Both the position numbers and the translations under genes were made by a program. From Lingula anatina (lineage: Eukaryota > Brachiopoda > Lingulata > Lingulida > Lingulidae): DNA of 64,000 nt. Shown in pieces: positions 14,582 to 25,669 of this stretch; the stretch's first letter is position 1, and every line of letters begins with the position of its first letter. Under the pieces are notes generated by a model. It worked only from the letters and a program-made list of their open reading frames with translations. It was not told the DNA's origin and did not search any database. Location of the stretch: positions 553,648 to 617,647 of the forward strand of contig NW_019774025.1 in the NCBI RefSeq assembly GCF_001039355.2, read 5' to 3'.

Positions 14582-14921
14582 TTAAAGGGATAATAACTCT
14601 TTGTATGAGATTTATATTTCACAATAAAAACATTGTGAATGACTCATAGAAATATATATTCTGTTTTACGAGAAAAACAGCAGTTATAGCTATTATTCTG
14701 ATATCTGAGCTTGTCTTTAGATCATGTGACCTCCATTGATGGCTATACTCTATTATAATCTCTTAAGAGATTTAAACAAAAACCAAACTTTTTAGAAAAA
14801 AACAGGGACTAACTGTGAATGTAAAAATGGATTCATTAACCATTGGTAAGGATGGGAAAATTGTTGTTTACTCTAGGAAAATTCATTTTCTGGCCAAAAT
14901 GAAGAGTTATTATCCCTTTAA
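14582..14921. mobile_element. MITE with TTAA flanks (piggyBac-like), family C
   Basis: TTAA at 14582-14585 and 14918-14921 flank an element of about 332 bp. Its ends are AGGGATAATAACTCTT and AAGAGTTATTATCCCT, nearly perfect inverted repeats. TTAA target duplications are the hallmark of piggyBac-type elements; the superfamily assignment rests on that alone. A second, inverted and interrupted copy has ends at 16821-16836 and 19069-19240, also flanked by TTAA. Confidence 0.75.
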
Positions 14922-16063
14922 GCATGCAGGTTACTCATATTATCTTCATATTTTAATATTAGAAATAATTTGATTAAAAAGATTGTCAAGAGTTCCGCTG
15001 TAAGTTCAATACTTTAAAAAATCTAAAGTATACAACCATTAGTTGAAAAAAAAATGAAATGTTTGTATGTTAAAATTGTTAACTATCCTAAATATATATT
15101 TAAAAAATATATTTTCATGACAGCTTAGTTTCTTGAGTAGTGTTGACAATTGCCAGGTCTCTAATTACTTTATTTTGTAAAGAATGATCAAATTCTGGAC
15201 TTTGCATTAATAAATAATATCAATCATACAGTTATGAACTGCTACTCCTAAAAACATTCCTTTTATTTTATTTTAAATACGTATCGGTACTTCAGATTGG
15301 TAAGTACTACAGCAATAAAAAAATATTGTTTGCATTCAGCTCTATGTTGAGAATCATCAAGTTAAACGTGGACAACTGCAGAAATGTGTGCCACAGGACC
15401 AATGCTGTTCTCAGACAGAGAAGGGAGCATTAAGTGTTAGCATACATGGGCATGTGAGTGTTTGCACAGATCTTTACATGGATCACACACAGATAATTAC
15501 CCACAGTTCATTAGCAAAGAATTCACTAAATTCATGGAATACATCATCAGTTAAAAATACCACAATGGCCTCAAACAAATTGGGAAGTGGAATACCAAAA
15601 TAAATCCATTTTGAAACATCTACATACTGTTCAACCTGAGGGAAGCCACTGGAAGTAGTCTCTCAGTGATGGTTTGATGATGTATTACACTACACCTGTA
15701 ATTAAAAATGGGACTAAGAAATAAGTCTCCTGAAAAGTTTCCACGGGTCATATTGTGGAACTGCAGGATGCCCTAATACAGTAGCATACATTACAATGCA
15801 CATATACCAGGACTTGCAAACATATCGAATGAAGGATCAATGTCTTTGGGCCGAGTGTGTTGTAGATCTAGAACTAGGTAGTGCAGATGGTGTAATAACA
15901 CTCTTTGTTACCTGATTGGCAGTAGTTTAATTACTATACATGGATTGGTTGCACCTCCGTGAAAAAGGGAATATTGCTGAAACTTTGACATCTTCTAAAT
16001 CTGCTAAATTACATGTAATTTCAAGGCAAGATAAGAAGTACATAAATCACATTGTGTCTTTTT
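14922..16063 (-). other. Probable 3' UTR or downstream region of the cysteine-rich gene
   Basis: No credible coding exon on either strand. A plus-strand frame at 15388-15603 lacks splice context and recognisable similarity. TTTATT motifs, which read AATAAA on the minus strand, occur near 15262 and again near 13661, so the minus-strand transcript could end in either place. Confidence 0.4.
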
Positions 16064-16618
16064 CTAATCAGAGTCTAAGTGAGGTTTAACTCCAGATGGG
16101 TTCACTTCACTATAAGGAGGTGGAGGCGAAGAGGGCTGTGATGTCACTGGATCACCAGGGTTACCAGGCTCCTGTTGCCAAGGGTTACCATCTAGTAGCT
16201 GTTGCTCAGGGTTACCAGCTGGTTGCTGTTGCTCAGGGTCACCAGGCTGCCTCTGTACATGGCTAACAGGCTGTGATGTTACTGGAGCACATGACATTTG
16301 GTAACTCTGAAACTTTTCCTTGGATACACAAACACGCTTTTGGACTGGCATTATTACTGAGGAGTCCCAGTAACACCATATCATGTCATCAGCAATGCAA
16401 AGGCAGCATAAGGTGTTGAGGCAACCACTGCAGCACCCATGATCACAATTACAGCAGTGTGGGGGTAGACAATCACAGCCATCTCCGCCACAGCAGTCGC
16501 AACAGTCTCCGCCACAGCAGTCGCAACAATTTCCATCACAGCAATCACAACAGTTGCAGTCCCCGCAGTCTCCACAGTCTCCGCAGTCCCCACAATTTCC
16601 ACAATCAATGTCACCCAT
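16064..16618 (-). CDS. Small cysteine-rich CGD-repeat protein with a PPPPY tail
   Basis: A 184-codon single coding exon that I do not recognise as a named protein. Residues 1 to about 75 hold tandem CGDCGD and CCDCCGG units, then CCNCDHGCCSGC and TLCCLC. Nearly every second or third residue is Cys, suggesting metal binding, dense disulfides or palmitoylation. There is no signal peptide. The middle (about 76-110) is ordinary sequence. The tail (about 111-184) is Gln/Pro-rich with GNPEQQ and GDPEQQ repeats and ends near PPPPYSEV, a PPxY motif of the kind that binds WW domains. An AG acceptor (exon start 16633) lies 15 nt upstream of the ATG, so a non-coding 5' exon is expected. A candidate donor is at 17250, with a copy at 20844. 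A shadow frame inside it (16381-16614) is not a gene. Confidence 0.7.
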   Translation of the reverse strand: MGDIDCGNCGDCGDCGDCGDCNCCDCCDGNCCDCCGGDCCDCCGGDGCDCLPPHCCNCDHGCCSGCLNTLCCLCIADDMIWCYWDSSVIMPVQKRVCVSKEKFQSYQMSCAPVTSQPVSHVQRQPGDPEQQQPAGNPEQQLLDGNPWQQEPGNPGDPVTSQPSSPPPPYSEVNPSGVKPHLDSD

Positions 16619-16702
16619 GACAGTGTCCTTTTTCTAAAATGAAATGTCCATTATTACAAATGAATAATTATTTGAAACAAAAAAATATATAATATTATAA
16701 TA

Positions 16703-16710
<8 letters not shown>

Positions 16711-16779
<69 letters not shown>
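16711..16779. repeat. (AT)n microsatellite
   Basis: An uninterrupted AT dinucleotide run of about 70 bp, just upstream of the cysteine-rich gene's coding exon and within its presumed first intron. Confidence 0.95.
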
Positions 16780-16781
<2 letters not shown>

Positions 16782-16837
16782 TATGTGTGTGTTAAATAAA
16801 CTGTGTTAGCAATCAGTTAAAGCAATAATAACTCTTN

Positions 16838-17610
16838 GCCTAACCAAGAGGTGACCTGAGCCAATGTAAATAACTATATAAAGGAAGTCCTTTATCATGC
16901 GAATCCTGCTGTCGATCCAGCTAAACTGTGATTATAATAGTCTTTAATGTTTTAGTACTAGCAGGCTTCCAAGAAAGTTCAAGTACACTTGAGATACAAA
17001 CAAACTTTTTTTCTGTTCCCATTTGTAAGACAGAACACTCTTTGTCAATTATGCCACAGACCTGTGTTAGTAGCCTAAGCATGATAAGAATGGCCAAATA
17101 ACAGTATCGAATGTTATAAATATTGTTTGTGAATTTATCAAACATCAAATGGTAAATATGAGACAAAACCCATGCCTGTTTCCTCACAACACTAAAAAAC
17201 GCAACAATTTTTCCAACATAGATAAGATGAACAGTACAGATTTCCTTACCTGCGGAGACTTGAGAATTTATGGTCAGGTTGTCGCCGTGTTTTGACCTCT
17301 ACCTGTAGCGGTCGCGTTTGATCAATCCAACAAGCTGAGAAATGTTGAGTAATTCTGTAATAGCAAGGAAAAAGGGATTTAAATAATACAACCTGGAACT
17401 GTCAGGTCTTGTCCCCGAAGCCTTTGTGATCGTTATCAATAAATGTGTCCCATTTCCTTGTTCCTGTTGTTGTGAATTATGACGAAACGCTCGTGACACA
17501 TATTGTGTTAGTAGTGACTCGCACAACCGGTGATGATTGTTCAGTCTACTGGTTTTAGATTTAGGATTGGGTGGAATTTCAAAGATTTGTAGAAGAACAT
17601 AAAACATTTA

Positions 17611-17650
<40 letters not shown>

Positions 17651-19067
17651 GATGAAAGAAACAGACGGATAGAAAATATGTAATTATACCATGATAAGAA
17701 AAAAAGATCGAACACCACAGTTAAAAGTCCTTTACCTGTAACAGTGTGTAAGTAGCCTACGTGGGTCCTAGACACTGCATATCAAAGATGTCCCAAGTTA
17801 AGCAATTTACAACAAGGTTCATTATGATATAAGATCCTGCCCACTTGCACAATAACTGAAACATGAAAGGAATGGCCTATGGAAGCAACAAATTTTGATT
17901 TGATAATCCAGGATTGTTTGAAGGGGGAGGAGGGGGGGGGGGGTCCAGAACTACAGGCCTCGGATGCGAAGCCGACCGTCGCCCCCTTGGTGTGAAGTTC
18001 GGGGACTGCTCAAGGGTACCGAAAATGTTTGGTGTTTTGGAGGGCAAGCAGTGCCCTTTGGTATGGTTTAGAACTATGATATTGCTAGTCAAAATTCTTA
18101 TTTCAAGAGTGGAATATTGGTGTGATATATTTTCAGGGCCCCACTGACCCCCCTCCCTAAATCCGTCACTGTAACCCATGCCAATATTTTCGTTTTGAAC
18201 ATACAAATATTAAGTTATAGGTCCACCATAGGCCTACTGTAGATCTACGGGGCTTTCTCACCAAACAAAACGTTGTTCAACCTGTAGGGTGTAGCTGTAC
18301 ATAAACTCTTTATATTCGACGTTTTCGTTTTTGGTTTTGACGATTCATGATTCATTTAGATAGTCATATATTTCTGGCATTTCGGAAGGAAATAATATAT
18401 TTCATAATTTTATTTTTAATATATTTATTTAGCGTCTAAAATCCATAAAAATAGGCCCTATGTTCGGTAGAGTTTACAAAGTAGGCCTACAATGTACAAT
18501 GCAAATACAAATAAAATACAATGTTAAAAGGTTTCATTTAGATTAAAAGTTAATGGAATTAAAAGTAAAGAGAAAACGTGTCTTGCATTAAAAGTTTTAA
18601 CTTAAACCTAAAAGAGAAAAATGTCTAATTAGGCTATAATGTTTTATATTAAAAGTCAACAGAAATAAGTTCAATTATAATGTACTATAAAATATAAAAT
18701 GGACAATCATAATTTTTTTAAAAAGATAGGTTTTTATGTTTTTTTAATCATCTGCTGAGCTTATATTCCTTGGTTCTGATGGTAATTGATTTCATTCATA
18801 TGAGGCCGCGTATTCAAATGTTGACATGAAACACATTCATTTGAGGGGTTTTATCGTTTTACAGGTCTGACCGACACATGAAATATGATTTGGGCACATC
18901 TTCAAAATTATAAAATATATACATTTAAAATGAAATTCATAATATGTAAATTATTATAAAAATGGAAAAACTGGATATAGTACTGTACAAATAACGAATT
19001 ATGAATAGCGAACGAAATAAAGGTTCTGAAACAAAGCCTTGTCCATTCATGCTGATAACATAGGCTG
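16838..19067. repeat. Duplicated 2.2-kb block, copy A (bounded by single Ns)
   Basis: It begins directly after the N at 16837 and ends directly before the N at 19068. From CCTAACCAAGAGG onward it matches 20435-22660 closely, with a low level of substitutions and small indels, including different (AAT)n lengths at about 17611 and 21205. It contains a poly-G tract, TAGGCCTA-rich sequence and AT-rich DNA, but no convincing protein. The exact N boundaries suggest a separately assembled, probably allelic contig placed into a gap. Confidence 0.85.
17250..17330 (-). other. Possible non-coding 5' exon of the cysteine-rich gene (copy A)
   Basis: On the minus strand, CTCCGCAG|GTAAGG gives a strong splice donor with the exon's 3' end at 17250. 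It lies upstream of the acceptor at 16633 that precedes the cysteine-rich ORF. The exon's 5' limit is not visible. Copy B has the same donor at 20844. Confidence 0.35.
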
Positions 19068-19766
19068 NTAACAGAGTATAGACATCAATGGAGGTCACGT
19101 GGTCTAAAGACAAGTTCAAATATCAGAATAAAAGCTATAACTGCTGTTTTTTGGTAAAACAGAATATATTATATTTCTATGAGTTATTCACAAGGTTTTT
19201 ATTGTGAAATATAGGTCTCATACAAAGAGTTATTATGCCTTTAAGTAAGTTAATAATTTGTTAAGTTACATGACTGTGAATTTTGACAATGACAAAGTGG
19301 CTGAAAGGCAGTCATTTGCAGTCATTTATTTTAGTGAGTTGACCTCATAATCAAACTCACTAGCTCATCTTGGATTTCCACATCCACTGCATGAGCTTAA
19401 AGCAATCCAAACCAGGATTTAGAATCCATTCTACATGCATGATCACTTCTTGTTGAACTTATCTGAGGACAATTAAATATTTTAAAACACACACACACAC
19501 ACATATATATATTGACAGATAAATGGTCTTCATCAATATGCCAAAACATAATCATATTCACCATCCCTTAGCTGCCTAACCTCAGCAGTCAGCCATTTTG
19601 TCACAGTTTGAAAATAACATAGGTCACAGCACATGAGTCTCCCGGACGTTATCCGAAAGTCGAGTTATGGTTTAAAGGATGTATCTGAAAAACCTGTGCC
19701 TAACCAAGTGTTTTGATCTTTTCCTTTTTCCAAAATAATTAAGATTGGGGGGGGGGGGGGGGGGGC

Positions 19767-20168
19767 NNNNNNNNNNNNNNNNNNNNNNNNNNNNNNNNNN
19801 NNNNNNNNNNNNNNNNNNNNNNNNNNNNNNNNNNNNNNNNNNNNNNNNNNNNNNNNNNNNNNNNNNNNNNNNNNNNNNNNNNNNNNNNNNNNNNNNNNNN
19901 NNNNNNNNNNNNNNNNNNNNNNNNNNNNNNNNNNNNNNNNNNNNNNNNNNNNNNNNNNNNNNNNNNNNNNNNNNNNNNNNNNNNNNNNNNNNNNNNNNNN
20001 NNNNNNNNNNNNNNNNNNNNNNNNNNNNNNNNNNNNNNNNNNNNNNNNNNNNNNNNNNNNNNNNNNNNNNNNNNNNNNNNNNNNNNNNNNNNNNNNNNNN
20101 NNNNNNNNNNNNNNNNNNNNNNNNNNNNNNNNNNNNNNNNNNNNNNNNNNNNNNNNNNNNNNNNNNNN
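19767..20168. other. Assembly gap (402 Ns)
   Basis: Unknown bases preceded by a long poly-G tract (19746-19765), probably where sequencing failed. Confidence 1.
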
Positions 20169-20434
20169 GCAGTTTACCTATGAAAATTTTATTAAATATC
20201 AGCTTTTGGCAGGGAAAATCTTGGCTTGGAAGGCTTTAATTGACATAGGAATGCCATTAATAAGTTCTCAATATCATAATTTTGTATTATTTACAATCCT
20301 CTTCAAAATCTGTGCCAAAAGTTAAAGTTAAAGACTCATATTTCAGTCACCTCTTACCAAGGTTTAACCCAATCCTGGGATACAGTAGGACCTCTGCATT
20401 TGGTGCTGGTCAATTATCCCAGCTTCGCATTGAA

Positions 20435-21204
20435 CCTAACCAAGAGGTGACCTGAGCCAATGTAAATAACTGTATAAAGGAAGTCCTTTATCATGCAAAA
20501 CCTGGTGTCGATCCAGCTAAACTGTGACTAATAGTCTTTAATGTTTTAGTGCTAGCAGGCTTCCAAGAAAGTTCAAGTACACTTGAGATACAAACAAACT
20601 TTTTTTCTGTTCCCATTTGTAAGACAGAACACTCTTTGTCAATTATGCCACAGACCTGTGTTAGTAGCCTAAGCATGATAAGAATGGCCAAATAACAGTA
20701 TCGAATGTTATAAATATTGTTTGTGAATTTATCAAACATCAAATGGTAAATATGAGTCAAAACCCATGCCTGTTTCCTCACAACACTAAAAAACGCAACA
20801 ATTTTCCCAACATAGATAAGATGAACAGTACAGATTTCCTTACCTGCGGAGACGTGAGAATTTATGGTCAGGTTGTCGCCGTGTTTTGACCTCTACCTGT
20901 AGCGGTCGCGTTTGATCAATCCAACAAGCTGAGAAATGTTTAGTAATTCTGTAATAGCAAATGAAAAGGGGTTTAAATAATACAACCAGGAACTGTCAGG
21001 TCCTGTCCCCGAAGCCTTTGTGATCGTTATCAATAAATGTGTCCCATTTCCTTGTTCCTGTTGTTGTGAAATATGACGAAACGCTCGTGACACATATTGT
21101 GTTAGTAGTGACTCGCACAACCGGTGATGATTGTTCAGTCTACTGGTTTTAGATTTAGGATTGGGTGGAATTTCAAAGATTTGTAGAAGAACATAAAACA
21201 TTTA

Positions 21205-21238
<34 letters not shown>

Positions 21239-22660
21239 GATGAAAGAAACAGACGGATAGAAAATATGTAATTATACCATGATAAGAAAAAAAGATCGAA
21301 CACCACAGTTAAAAGTCCTTTACCTGTAACAGTGTGTAAGTAGCCTACGTGGGTCCTAGACACTGCATATCAAAGATGTCCCAAGTTAAGCAACAAGGTT
21401 CGTTATGATATAAGATCCTGCCCACTTGCACAATAAATGAAACATGAAAGGAATGGCCTATGGAAGCAACAAATTTTGATTTGATAATCCAGGATTGTTT
21501 GAAGGGGGAGGAGGGGGGGGGGGGGTCCAGAACTTCAGGCCTCGGATGCGAAGCCGACCGTCGCCCCCTTGGTGTGAAGTTCGGGGACTGCTCAAGGGTA
21601 CCGAAAATGTTTGGTGTTTTGGAGGGCAAGCAGTACCCTTTGGTACGGTTTAGAACTATGATATTGCTAGTCAAAATTCTAATTTCAAGAGTGGAATATT
21701 GGTGTGATATATTTTCAGGGCCCCACTGACCCCCCTCCCTAAATCCGCCACTGTAACCTATGCCAATATTTTCGTTTTGAACATACAAATATTAAGTTAT
21801 AGGTCCACCATAGGCCTACTGTAGATCTACGGGGCTTTCTCACCAAACAAAACGTTGTTCAACCTGTAGGGTGTAGATGTACATAAACTCTTTATATTCG
21901 ACGTTTTCGTTTTTGGTTTTTTACGATTCATGATTCATTTAGATAGTCATATATTTCTGGCATTTCGGAAGGAAATAATATATTTCATAATTTTATTTTT
22001 AATATATTTATTTAGCGTCTAAAATCCATAAAAATAGGCCCTATGTTCGGTAGAGTTTACAAAGTAGGCCTACAATGTACAATGCAAATACAAATAAAAT
22101 ACAATGTTAAAAGGTTTCATTTAGATTAAAAGTTAATGGAATTAAAAGTAAAGAGAAAACGTGTCTTGCATTAAAAGTTTTAACTTAAACTCAAAAGAGA
22201 AAAATGTCTAATTATAATGTTTTATATTAAAAGTCAACAGAAATAAGTTCAATTATAATGTACTATAAAATATAAAATGGACAATCATAATTTTTTTTAA
22301 AAGATAGGTTTTTATGTTTTTTTAATCATCTGCTGAGCTTATATTCCTTGGTTCTGATGGTAATTGATTTCATTCATATGAGGCCGCGTATTCAAATGTT
22401 GACATGAAACACATTCATTTGAGGGGTTTTATCGTTTTACAGGTCTGACCGACACATGAAATATGATTTGGGCACATCTTCAAAATTATAAAATATATAC
22501 ATTTAAAATGAAATTCATAATATGTAAATTATTATAAAAATGGAAAAACTGGATATAGTACTGTACAAATAACGAATTATGAATAGCGAACGAAATAAAG
22601 GTTCTGAAACAAAAAGGTTCTGAAACAAAGCCTTGTCCATTCATGCTGATAACATAGGCT
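20435..22660. repeat. Duplicated 2.2-kb block, copy B
   Basis: Partner of 16839-19067, offset about 3.6 kb and in the same orientation. It carries one small extra duplication (GGTTCTGAAACAAA twice near 22600) and continues past 22660 into unique sequence, so it is probably the correctly placed version. The minus-strand 102-codon frames at 17299-17607 and 20893-21201 lie in matching positions. Confidence 0.85.
20844..20930 (-). other. Possible non-coding 5' exon of the cysteine-rich gene (copy B)
   Basis: Same CTCCGCAG|GTAAGG donor as copy A, with one base changed a little upstream. If copy A is an assembly artefact, this would be the genuine 5' exon and the first intron would be about 4 kb. 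Confidence 0.3.
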
Positions 22661-23039
22661 ACTGCAGAAAGTTCTTTCGAAGAGCGAGCATGTAAAGAAG
22701 CAGGTTTTTGTGAATAATCGCTTTTTATAAGCTCGGTTCCTTTTATTCAGGTAGCTTTGAAACATTTTGTACAGCCGAGTAATTTCTTTTCAATTCGTCA
22801 TTTCTATTATTTACTCAAGACAATTATTCACCTTTTGGATATTTAGTTAGCTACGGGGGTCGAGAGAGGTAAATATGCGATATATGTATAGGCCTAGCCT
22901 TCGCATTTATTTGCATTGCAGTTTCAGAAAAAAAAAACCTATACAATAATATCATAAAATATTTTCTCCGAGGTAACACTTCAAAAACAACAAGTGGATT
23001 CTGTAGCTATCAAATATTAACAAACAGTTAATCTCCAGA

Positions 23040-23140
23040 TTTACTCCATCGCCGTTTTCTCCTTTATTTGGAGGGACCGTTACGTCAGCATTAAACAACC
23101 AACCGTCACAGATCTAGAAGAACGGTCGAAAATGTGGAGG
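23040..23140 (+). promoter_or_regulatory. Possible promoter and first exon (TMC gene?)
   Basis: TTACGTCAG, a CRE-like word, at about 23079 is followed by a short stretch ending ATGTGGAG|GTAAGTG, a strong donor at about 23141. The exon would be phase 2, but the first recognised TMC exon (29182) needs phase 1. A direct join in frame from this ATG therefore fails. It may be a 5' UTR exon or need an intermediate exon. Confidence 0.25.
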
Positions 23141-23568
23141 TAAGTGTAAAATAGGTTCACTTTTTATCACATTTGACGAATAATGTACCCATAATGTACC
23201 AAATATTTGCTGATAAGTTTATTTGGCTTTAATAAGCTATAATAAGCCGCCAGTCATCGGTTATATTAATTAGTTTTATCAGTTTATTAAGTTTTTACAG
23301 TCTCATTAAGAGTAGGCCTATTATATTATTTCGAATTTTCCAGCTTCACAAACATCAATTTAGGTAAAAAGCTGGAGAGATGATAAAAGTAAAACCAGCT
23401 ATACATTGTAAATAATGAATTTTTTCATGTATGGGGATAATATAACTCTGCGCATGGTACAATACGTAGGCTACAGGCAGATCTACAGATTAATACATAC
23501 ATTATACGTAGTAGTACGTGTGTATAGTGGAAAGTCTATACGTGTACATGCCATAATTTGACAGCAGA

Positions 23569-23957
23569 TCCAGAAAAGACGAGAGGGGAAGGGCAACAGA
23601 AAGAAAGATATTATATATAAGAAAAAGATTTTAAAGGCAAAAAAAGGGCAACAAAAGTTATTTTCCACTCCTAGGGTCAGCTTGACATTTTCCATTGAGA
23701 AAGATTTCATACTGGTCAGACTATTTGAAAGGCATAGGAAAATATCAAGTATAAAATGATTATATCCAGAAAAGACGAGAGGGGAAGGGCAACAGAAAGA
23801 AAGATATTATATATAAGAAAAAGATTTTAAAGGCAAAAAAGGCCAACAAAAGTTATTTTCCACTCCTAGGGTCAGCTTGACATTTTCCTTTGAGAAAGAT
23901 TTCATACTGGTTAGACTATTTGAAAGGCATAGGAAAATATCAAGTATAAAATGATTA
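23569..23957. repeat. 196-bp tandem duplication
   Basis: The block starting TCCAGAAAAGACGAGAGGGG occurs at 23569 and 23765 with only a few differences (for example GGGCAACA against GGCCAACA, and CATTG against CTTTG). Both copies end near AAAATGATTATA. Non-coding. Confidence 0.9.
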
Positions 23958-24979
23958 TACTGCAATAGGATACTTTTAAACATACAATACTCGATTAACT
24001 TTTGTTGGTAAACTTATGTTATTAAACTTTAAAGATACGCAAATAAGAGCAGTAACTCAATTTATTACATTGAATACCACGTGACACCTAGGGGGAGTGC
24101 CTTTGCCCATATACGTCTCATCTATATGTCTGCTTTTTAAAGCTTTAATAGATCGTCAGAATTAAGTTCACTGATAAATTCAAAATGAAAAGTATTGTTT
24201 GGCAAGTGAAAGGGGGCCGTTACTCACAGAATGTGAAAGGCTTAGCAGCAATCTAGTACGGGAAATATACAGCTGCACAGTGGAGCTGCCAATCAAACAC
24301 ATATATGGACAAGTGTCTCTATTTAGGTCCAAGCACAGGGTAAATCAGCAATTAGGCTAAAATTACGGGTTTATTTGTAAACTTCCATTATTTTAAGATA
24401 GGCTGATATGTAGTTGATATTTCATCTATCTAATACTGACAAATTCAGAAAAACACTAAAATTTTGACAATTTACTGTTAATTACTACCGTAAATTGCCG
24501 AAAGGATGGAAAATTTGACAACGGGCATTAGCCTACGATGCACACATTGCTAAAACGCCCTTGAGTATTAAATCAATAACATACATTGCTGAATATTATA
24601 CGAACTTTTTGGTCGTAATACCTTTCTTAATTAGCTACTCGATACCTTATCAACTAGAAAATTGATTGATTTGAAACCTCTGCAAAGAAAAAAGAGAAAT
24701 AAAGGAAATTATGATAAAAACGGGGTCTGTTTAATTGGTTTGACACGTTCGTTGGACGGGTGGCAAGAGACCTTGACTACTCGATCATTTTTTTCTTGCC
24801 ATCATGTTTTCATGCATGACAATGACAATGTAAGTAATTTAAAGGTAACACTAAATTCTAATATTTCTTTTATATTGATTTCATGGAAAATGCTTCTCAA
24901 ACGCCACTGTTGGCACTTTTCCCTTAAATTGTTCATGGTTTAATTACTTGTCCCTCTCAAAGACAAACGTCTTTCTCTT

Positions 24980-25340
24980 CTTGACGTTGATTAGAATACA
25001 GAAAAGCTGCAGATTATACGAACACGTTGAAAACAAGAGGAGGCGACATTAAAACATAAGATAGGGTGCATTTAACATTAAAACATAACATGATAGGGCG
25101 CATTTAACATGGATCAATCCAACTCTGCAGGGACTCCTGCTGAATGCAATCAGATCATCAGATTAACGTCTCCTCGTGGGGTTGAGTAGAATAGAGAAAA
25201 GCTGGTGATTATATGAGACAGTTGGAAACAAGAGAAGACTTGTTAATCTGTTAATCTGATTGCATTCAGTGAGAGTTCCACCGGAGTTGGGTCGATCTAC
25301 GTAGAACGATAGTTTCACTGGGAATGAGCCCTAAGGCAGT
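24980..25340. mobile_element. Foldback MITE, family A, with an adjoining partial copy
   Basis: The main copy runs from about 25093 (AGGGCGCATTTAACAT) to about 25333 (GGGAATGAGCCCTA). Its inverted arms hold CTGAATGCAATCAG and CTGATTGCATTCAG, and the centre resembles that of 10111-10350. A partial copy with CAGAAAAGCTGCAGATTATA and GATAGGGTGCATTTAAC lies immediately to its left (about 24985-25078), so two insertions or a local duplication occurred. Confidence 0.75.
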
Positions 25341-25634
25341 TGTAAGGAAATACCAATTATTTTCAATTACATGTGTCATTGGAATCACACATATCGCAAA
25401 ATGGAATTAAGTGTGCAATACTAAAGTAACCAAAAGGGTAAAAGGATAGGAAAACAGAAAATTTCAAAAAGACTTAAAAACACGATATACGACATGCAAT
25501 TGTATTCACTGTGTTAACTGGTGATTTTTTGCTTTAAACGTTGCATAAATTTGGATAGGTGGTGATGGCACACTAAGCATTCGTTTCAATAATAGGTGGA
25601 GCGTCTTTACTGTAAATGAGATCAGATTTAAATT

Positions 25635-25637
<3 letters not shown>

Positions 25638-25666
<29 letters not shown>
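25638..25666. repeat. (AG)n microsatellite
   Basis: About 14 GA units in intergenic DNA. Confidence 0.95.

Positions 25667-25669
<3 letters not shown>

Larger units (their letters stand above)
16821..19240. mobile_element. Second copy of MITE family C, interrupted by copy A
   Basis: TTAA at 16817-16820 precedes AGCAATAATAACTCTT, which stops at the N at 16837. After the N at 19068, sequence matching the reverse complement of 14586-14770 continues to 19240 and is followed by TTAA (19241-19244). The two ends therefore belong to one element in inverted orientation relative to 14582-14921. About 145 bp of element is missing at the break. Confidence 0.7.

Noticed and set aside
15388-15603. 71-codon plus-strand frame with a few cysteines
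   Set aside because: No signal peptide, no splice sites and no likeness to the nested peptides. It lies in the presumed 3' UTR of the minus-strand gene.
16381-16614. 77-codon Val/Ala/Thr-rich minus-strand frame
   Set aside because: It is the shifted-frame shadow of the cysteine repeats in 16064-16618.
16064-16618. Assigning the cysteine-rich protein to the I-mfa (MDFI) or metallothionein families
   Set aside because: The cysteine density is similar, but the CGDC repeats, length and PPPPY tail do not match what I know of either. Left unassigned.
17299-17607. 102-codon minus-strand frame, duplicated at 20893-21201
   Set aside because: Most of the few base differences between the two copies change the amino acid, so there is no sign of protein constraint. 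It lies in the presumed 5' non-coding region and has no recognisable motif.
17877-18206. 109-codon minus-strand frame with a run of prolines, and the matching 21345-21788 frame
   Set aside because: The proline run is the complement of a variable poly-G tract, the C-terminal parts differ, and no splice or start context is seen.
19745-20239. 164-codon plus-strand frame
   Set aside because: It exists only because Ns are read as unknown residues between a poly-G tract and flanking sequence.
24662-24943. 93-codon plus-strand frame
   Set aside because: No family motif, no splice context and low-complexity AT-rich coding; likely chance.
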